Assembly: GCF_020536995.1 (NCBI RefSeq)
Contig: NC_068358.1
Coordinates: forward strand, 744,001 to 808,000
Origin: Dreissena polymorpha
Taxonomy: Eukaryota > Mollusca > Bivalvia > Myida > Dreissenidae
Length of the DNA stretch: 64,000 bases
Direction: 5' to 3'
Below are positions 58,573-64,000 of this stretch, piece by piece. Made by a program: the position numbers and the translations under genes. Positions within the stretch are counted from its first letter, which is position 1. Each line of letters begins with the position of its first letter. The notes beneath the pieces were generated by a model that did not search any database, was not told where the DNA came from, and worked only from the letters and a program-made list of their open reading frames with translations.

Positions 58573-60178
58573 ATGGCTGCTTCTAATGTGAGGAGTGATC
58601 TGAGTAAAGGCATCAAGAAGATAATGGTGGTGTTTCCTAACATCGAACACAAGTACCATACAAGTGGAGAGGTACTGATATGTAAAGTAACACTCTGTAA
58701 AGTTAAATTTCTGTTGATTTATTTGCTGTAACATGTGATCAAAATTGTCAACAGTTGCCCCATCATGGGGATTTCTTGTTTACCTGGCACGTAATAATTT
58801 AAAAAAATGTAAAAATCTTTTGAATTTGACTTTTTGAAAGATGAATAGGATTACGCAGAATATTTAAAAATGTCATCAGACTGCTCCAGCTTTAAACCTG
58901 ATTTGTTTGGCAGCACTCTGTACCTTTACATTATCCTAGATCTTTCCTTAAAAGATGATGTGTATAATAAAATAACTTACAATTAATTTTCTCTTAATGC
59001 TTGAGTTTTGATAGTTGTTATTTGACATCAAATAATAAAACTAAAGATTGTTAAAAGCATGCTCCTGGAATCAAAGGTAGCCACACGCCAGTGGTCGAAT
59101 GATTTATATGGACTTTTATTAAAAATGACTGTTTAAAGACTTTCTTAAGAAGTCAAAGTTTTGCAATAATTAAGATAATAATAACGAAATAATGAGGAGA
59201 AGAAGGACATAAAGATTATGCCCTGGTTTCCATTATAATTTCTTTATTATTCCCTGCCGAAAGGCATAGGTATATTGAACTTGCAGTTGTCATTCCGTTT
59301 GTGTGTGTGTATGTCCATCTTCGCAATCAGCATATTGCAATATGTCAACTAGTAAATTACCTAGGTTGATGAAATTTGGTATGTTGAAAGAGGGACAAAA
59401 AGTTGAATGTACAATTTCCTTCATTTTTTTTTGCCTCCTGCGCAAATTATTGTTGCTGAGTTTAAAGAAATGAGTGGAAACTAAAAGCGTGCTGACTCAA
59501 AAAGTACGTAAGCAGAGTTGATAAAGTTTGGAGGGCATAAATGGCCGTATTGGGAATATGCACTTCGTGTCAGTTTCTTTAATATGGTTCAAATTTCTGA
59601 TTGCTATGGTTATATAAATACAATGCAGCAAATATCCACTAGGGGGCTGCTGTTTTGTCTGTTAACAAGCTCTTGTTAATGTAAGATTCAAATTTTACTG
59701 ATTATCTTAACTAATCAACAACAACGCACTCTGGGGTCACACTGTCTGTCAGACACTGAGACATCTACATCTTTTCATTTGACACCTCTTTATAATAATG
59801 TATTTATATTAGCTTGAAGATCTGTATTAAAATGCAGATGATCGTACATTGGGGTGATAATGTTTGCAAAGTGCATGTTTATATTAATTTCTGCTATTTA
59901 AATTTCTTATTGAATCTTCAACAGAACGCTGGGCTGTTGCAACGTATCGACAGTGATGTTACCTCAAAAATTAAAAAACTTGTGGTGGAAGAGGGCGTTG
60001 CAAATGTTGAAGAAATGCAATGCCATCTGACCTCATTTGTTATGAAGAATGTAACACCTGCTCCATCAAGAACTAAAAGGAGATTTGCCCCTACAAAAAA
60101 GTGATCAGATATCACATGAATAAGGCAGCAAAGAAGGGTTGTGATAGCAATGATGACCAACACAACTTAGTTCAACTT
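58573..60178 (+). CDS. CARF-like (calcium-responsive transcription factor domain) gene fragment, one frame break
   Basis: Exon 1, 58573-58671, reads MAASNVRSDLSKGIKKIMVV, then FPNIEHKYHTSGE, with donor GTACTG. Exon 2 starts at 59935 (acceptor TTCAACAG), phase 0, and reads GLLQRIDSDVTSKIKKLVVE, then EGVANVEEMQCHLTSFVMKN and TKRRFAPTKK. This order (IDxxVxxKIxxLV, GVxxVxEMxxHL, RRFxPTKKxIRxHM) is that of the CARF domain as I know it. The frame stops at 60102 in an A6 run. With one more A it would continue VIRYHMNKAAKKGCDSNDDQ to a good donor (GTGAGT) at 60179. This is either a real 1-bp deletion or a homopolymer error. Human CARF binds calcium-response promoter elements. CARF-like domains also occur in large families of unknown role, so this may be one of those. 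No later exon was found. Confidence 0.5.
59265..59560 (+). repeat. Dispersed repeat in the CARF-like intron
   Basis: TTCCCTGCCGAAAGGCATAG followed by TATATTGAACTTG, a GTGTGTGTGTAT stretch and TGATGAAATTTGGTATGTTG. This resembles a repeat frequent in bivalve genomes. A second motif, GTTAACAAGCTCTTGTTAA, lies near 59660. Confidence 0.55.
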
Positions 60179-60782
60179 GTGAGTGTGCTTAGTGTGTAAT
60201 TAACAGTTACTTCAATACAGATATATATTAATCACATGCCATACCCTGCTTCCCCTTGTAATATAATCATTACGAATATTTTTATCTTACACATGTGTAA
60301 TATACTTTTTAAGGATTTTCATTGGCTTATTTTCGTTTGATTGACCAATCGCATTTTGTTATGTTGCTGAAATAACATTGCAACGTCAAATGACGTCACG
60401 AAATGTAAACAACATTTCGGATTTATCATTAAGTTTGCGAAAATATTTTAATAATTTTTTGTGTCCGGAGCCATATCTTGGAAGTGCTTTGGCGGATTTC
60501 ATTGAAACTTGGTATGAGTATAAATATGGATAAGAGGATGATACATAACATTTGACAGAGTTATACATCTCATTAGGCGAAATTTAAGAAATTGTGTTAT
60601 TATATTTTCATATATTACTTTTCGGCCTAAGATGCTAAGGTCATACATTGTTTTTTAAACGAAACATGCGACATAATTTTCCTTTATCATTTACATTTGT
60701 TGTAAATAGTGAACATATTAAAATTCTGATGTCTGATATTAATTTGCCTCTTGTGAATAGATTTGTACCATTGTTTTGTTAA
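60179..60782. other. Unassigned DNA
   Basis: No further CARF-like exon or repeat that I can support. Confidence 0.4.
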
Positions 60783-61280
60783 ATGGACCTTTTCACGTTT
60801 TGGTAAATTGACGAAATTGATTTTTTTTCAGATTTCAAAATTTTCGTTGTAGTTTTTTTTTTGCGAGGAATCGGTAATACTGAACATTTACTAAGCTCTA
60901 CAATATTACAGTATTTGCATATTTTGATGATTTAAACACATTAAAAATTTAAAGCATTACGAAGGAATAATTTGGCGAGTTCTGTTGTTATCATTATATT
61001 TTGTGACAGTACGATGATTGCTGATATAAATTATAACATAAACATATTACTTACTACACGATCACAGATGGGCGAGTTGTTTAAGTTCTAGTCTTTTACT
61101 CAAATGGTCAGTTGTTTAAGACTAGTTAAGGATAACTTTTTTTATCTTTGATTTTATTCTTGTTTAATTATTGAGCTATTTAATTCCGATGTAAACATTT
61201 ATCTTTTTACATTATTTTATTTATTTCATCATTTTTATTTTTAAAACTTCAACACATGCCAAAATCCGTGAAAATATCCA
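60783..61280 (+). mobile_element. TTAA-flanked inverted-repeat element with tRNA-like module, copy 3, worn
   Basis: Left flank TTAA (60779-60782) and left end GGACCTTTTCACGTTTTGGT as in copies 1 and 2. Right end GCCAAAATCCGTGAAAATAT. The tRNA-like centre (about 61065-61140) keeps GTCTTTTACTC but has lost a clear B box. The right TTAA is not recognisable. Confidence 0.65.
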
Positions 61281-62805
61281 TATACAGGTATGCGTTTATA
61301 ATTGTTGGCATCATTTACGTCAATTTCTTTAAACTATGACTTTTTCCCTTCGCACCAAGACAAGAATATTAATTGATTAAACCAATGGTTATTGTTTGCT
61401 TTTGAATGTCTTACTATTGAACATTTGATAATCTCATCCGGAGGTTGTTGCTTTCCCGGGATTTTATTATTGTTTTGTTAATTTATTAATTTTCCAACGT
61501 TTAGAAATGTCATGTTTTGCTAACATTTATAAATGCATTTATACTTTTATTCGCACTTTGATCGTAGTACTTTCATGTTTGGCTTTCTTTCACATCGAAC
61601 AAGTGTTTATTTTTTTTTATAAATATCATCTACGGTTGAGTGGTTCGATTTAACTTCTTTAATTTAAGTCGCATTCTGCAGAATACACCAAAAATATCGG
61701 GTTTGATGAACCTTATATATTTACTGTTGTGCCTTTCTTTTATTAATACGCTCTCCTTTTCTATATTTTGTAATTCGTCTGCAAAACAAAAGCGTTCATA
61801 TTTGAGTTCTTTTATTGCTAGTTTATATTTTTTCTTGATTAAAAATCAATGCATTTTTTAGCATTTGCGTATATTCATAGTTTATTCGATGTTATGGTAT
61901 GATTTTCTTGAAACGAGATGGTTTGCCACAGACGTGAATGGCAGCAATGTATAGATTGTGTGTAAACCATTTCTCCCATTTCACCTTGAATCGGTAAATA
62001 TTAAAGATGAAGTTCGTGTAAATAATGCGTTGTTAAAACGTCAATTTTATCTGCATTTTAGGAGATGTATGATGTTAACTGTGTATAGTTGTGAAATTAA
62101 CCATATTCGTCGTTATCGCATTAGTTATGGCGACACTCTTCAAAGATGATCTTAAAATACTTAAAGTTGTAATTATTGTTTATTTGTAACATTTTAAGTC
62201 TAATCCGGGTTTTCGCAACAAATAAATTTAACCAAACATAGGACTGCACTCAACGGCACTTATGTGGCCAAGGATGGTTAAATCTCATAGATGTGTGTTC
62301 ATATTGAAATACCATATAAAGTTGTATATATTTATGTATGCATGCATGTATGTATGTATGTATGTAATGATATACATATTAGATATATTTAGTCTTAAAG
62401 CCTAACAATTGATCCATATGCATCACGCACATTTACCAATAAGGTGTACTCCTTTTTATCATGTTAATGTCATTATTTAAAAAAGTTGCAATATTATATG
62501 AAATCATGTATTCCCTTCATAAACATACCATGTTAACCAGTTCATAACAATATCGTCCATTCTTTATCTTCTACCATCACTTATAAATAAAATGTATAAT
62601 CCATATATAATGTAAGCTATGAGCTTGTATAAGCTTTGTTGCTGAATAAATGTTGTTCTTGTTCTAAGCATTTTTGTTTGTAACAATTTTTGTCTTAAAA
62701 CGGAAGATATGACATTATCAGAGAACATAAAGTCATTGACAATAACAATCCATTAATTATAAGGTAATTACAGTGTATAACTTCTAAATTGTAATATAGA
62801 CCGTA
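61281..62805. other. Unassigned AT-rich DNA with a short (ATGT)n tract
   Basis: A tetranucleotide tract (ATGTATGTATGTATGT) lies at about 62345-62366. ORFs here are short, AT-driven and unconvincing. Confidence 0.4.
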
Positions 62806-62809
62806 TAAC

Positions 62810-63025
62810 CCTTTCTCCCATAAGAAGCAAAGTGAAAATTGATTTTGCAACCAGCATAAACCCAGAACAGCAACTCGCAGTCTGTTAAGGTTTTATGCTG
62901 TTTGTTACTCATCAGTACATAAAGATTGGAAATGAAGCATTTAAAACTTGAATATGTTAAGAAAGGACTTATTTAATTTAATTTTCTAAAGGACTTTAAA
63001 TGCATCAAAGTGCATTTGTGAGAGG
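62810..63025 (+). repeat. Dispersed repeat of bivalve type
   Basis: CCCTTTCTCCCATAAGAAGC, then CAACTCGCAGTCTGTTAAGG, TTTTATGCTGTTTGTTACTC and GAAGCATTTAAAACTTGAAT, ending near GAGAGGTAAAGGG. Single copy here. Matches in style a repeat I associate with Dreissena-like genomes. Confidence 0.6.
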
Positions 63026-64000
63026 TAAAGGGATAAGCACATGAGATTTTTGTTGTCCTTCATTTATAAAACCCGATGTATAAGCACGATGTGATCGTTG
63101 TCTAGACGCATACCAATATGGGTTCATGTGTTCCTCAACGCTATTAAATCCGTAAAATAACATGTGCATATTCTATGGACAAAGATAAACAGAAGTGGAT
63201 CAGTTTCTTCATGCAATTGAAACCGTATAAAGAAACTCAATTTATTCACTCGATGCTGATTGATTGGGTTTTATTATGCCATACGATGCAGATTTATTGG
63301 GTTTTATTACACTATAATGCAATTAAGACCATATATTCGCATGTGAACGTTAACTGGGCGCAGATAAATAGGCATCCATCCCTGGTTTCACCCGAATTGT
63401 ACCGTATAAGCACGAAGTGGACGTTGTCTGGATGCTTTTTTGGAGGGGGTGGGTGTATTAATTATACATTGGTAAAAAAAATATAAAAAATAAAACACGC
63501 GGAGATTTCATGCACGTACATCAATCTAATTAACTTAGTTATTTGATGCAATTAATAGCATTGAAGCACACTCAACAGGAGCCCCCCCCCCCCTCCAGGA
63601 AGCCCCACGATTAAAGTGATTTTGAAGGTTTTGTCAACCACTTTCCGGACATGTCACGCCTTATTTACTTTCATCAAAGTACCTTCTTATAATGCCAAAA
63701 ATATGCATAGTTTATACGCCGGGCGACACAGAGTATAAAGTTAAAACATTTTAGCGATTGTCTGTGATTAGTGGGCAATTTTGAGTTCGAAGAAGAAGAT
63801 AAAAATGAGTTTACATAGGTGATTTAGATCTAGCTAAGTGTGAAACATCAAATGATTTGATCTTTACTTTGAAGATTTTAGGGGGGGGGGGGGGGCGTAC
63901 GCCGCGTCCGCTACCCTCCATTGGAGCCGCCTATGCTTAATGTGTTGACTCTCGACTCAGGTTGATAGGGCTCTAAATGCTCTATAATGCACGTACGACC
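63026..64000. other. Unassigned DNA with homopolymer C and G tracts
   Basis: A C14 run near 63582 and a G15 run near 63880 stand about 300 bp apart in opposite sense and may mark the ends of a worn element. ATAAGCACGANGTG recurs at about 63080 and 63407. The 103-codon ORF at 63175 lacks any recognisable similarity. Confidence 0.35.

Overview
The window is animal nuclear DNA. Genes are split by introns with GT/AG borders, the background is AT-rich, and most bases are intron, intergenic DNA or repeats. Several repeat types (the tandem unit at 56.7-57.35 kb, the block at 8.6-9.2 kb, the short palindromic element at 44.1, 45.4 and 47.5 kb, and the block at 62.8 kb) look like those that fill bivalve mollusc genomes. 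A bivalve, possibly a Dreissena-like heterodont, is my best guess. This rests on recalled resemblance, because no search could be run.

Layout. (1) 1.48-3.93 kb, minus strand: a complete three-exon gene for a Mab-21/cGAS-like nucleotidyltransferase (cGLR type) with all three expected catalytic acids. (2) 7.4-22.8 kb, plus strand: eight exons forming the 3' part of an LRRC74A-like leucine-rich-repeat/EF-hand gene. Its first visible intron is 11.2 kb and holds tRNA-bearing inverted-repeat elements, a 1.9 kb foldback palindrome, a hAT-like MITE and a dead LINE. (3) 23.1-28.4 kb, minus strand: two broken pieces of a second, different Mab-21 gene type, one without its C-terminal tail and one without its N-terminal half. 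(4) 29.2-31.7 kb: a 2.5 kb inverted-repeat element built from ~212-bp hairpin-bearing tandem units. (5) 31.8-33.6 kb, plus strand: three exons with matching phases from a gene I do not recognise. (6) 33.9-35.3 kb: microsatellites and a tRNA-headed SINE. (7) 39.35-42.08 kb: a 2.73 kb element with near-identical 22-bp inverted ends flanked by TA, enclosing a small two-exon ORF. (8) 43.0-51.0 kb, plus strand: a decayed SLC5-family transporter gene. (9) 53.8-57.5 kb: tandem duplications and a tandem-repeat block. (10) 58.6-60.2 kb, plus strand: two exons of a CARF-like protein with one homopolymer frame break. The remainder to 64 kb is repeats and unassigned DNA.

The genes do not form a pathway. 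The clearest links are the recurrence of Mab-21/cGAS-like genes (one intact, two broken) and a set of at least three inverted-repeat element families that all sit at TTAA or a near match, two of which carry a tRNA-like module. Exon calls rest on splice-border reading and phase matching by eye.
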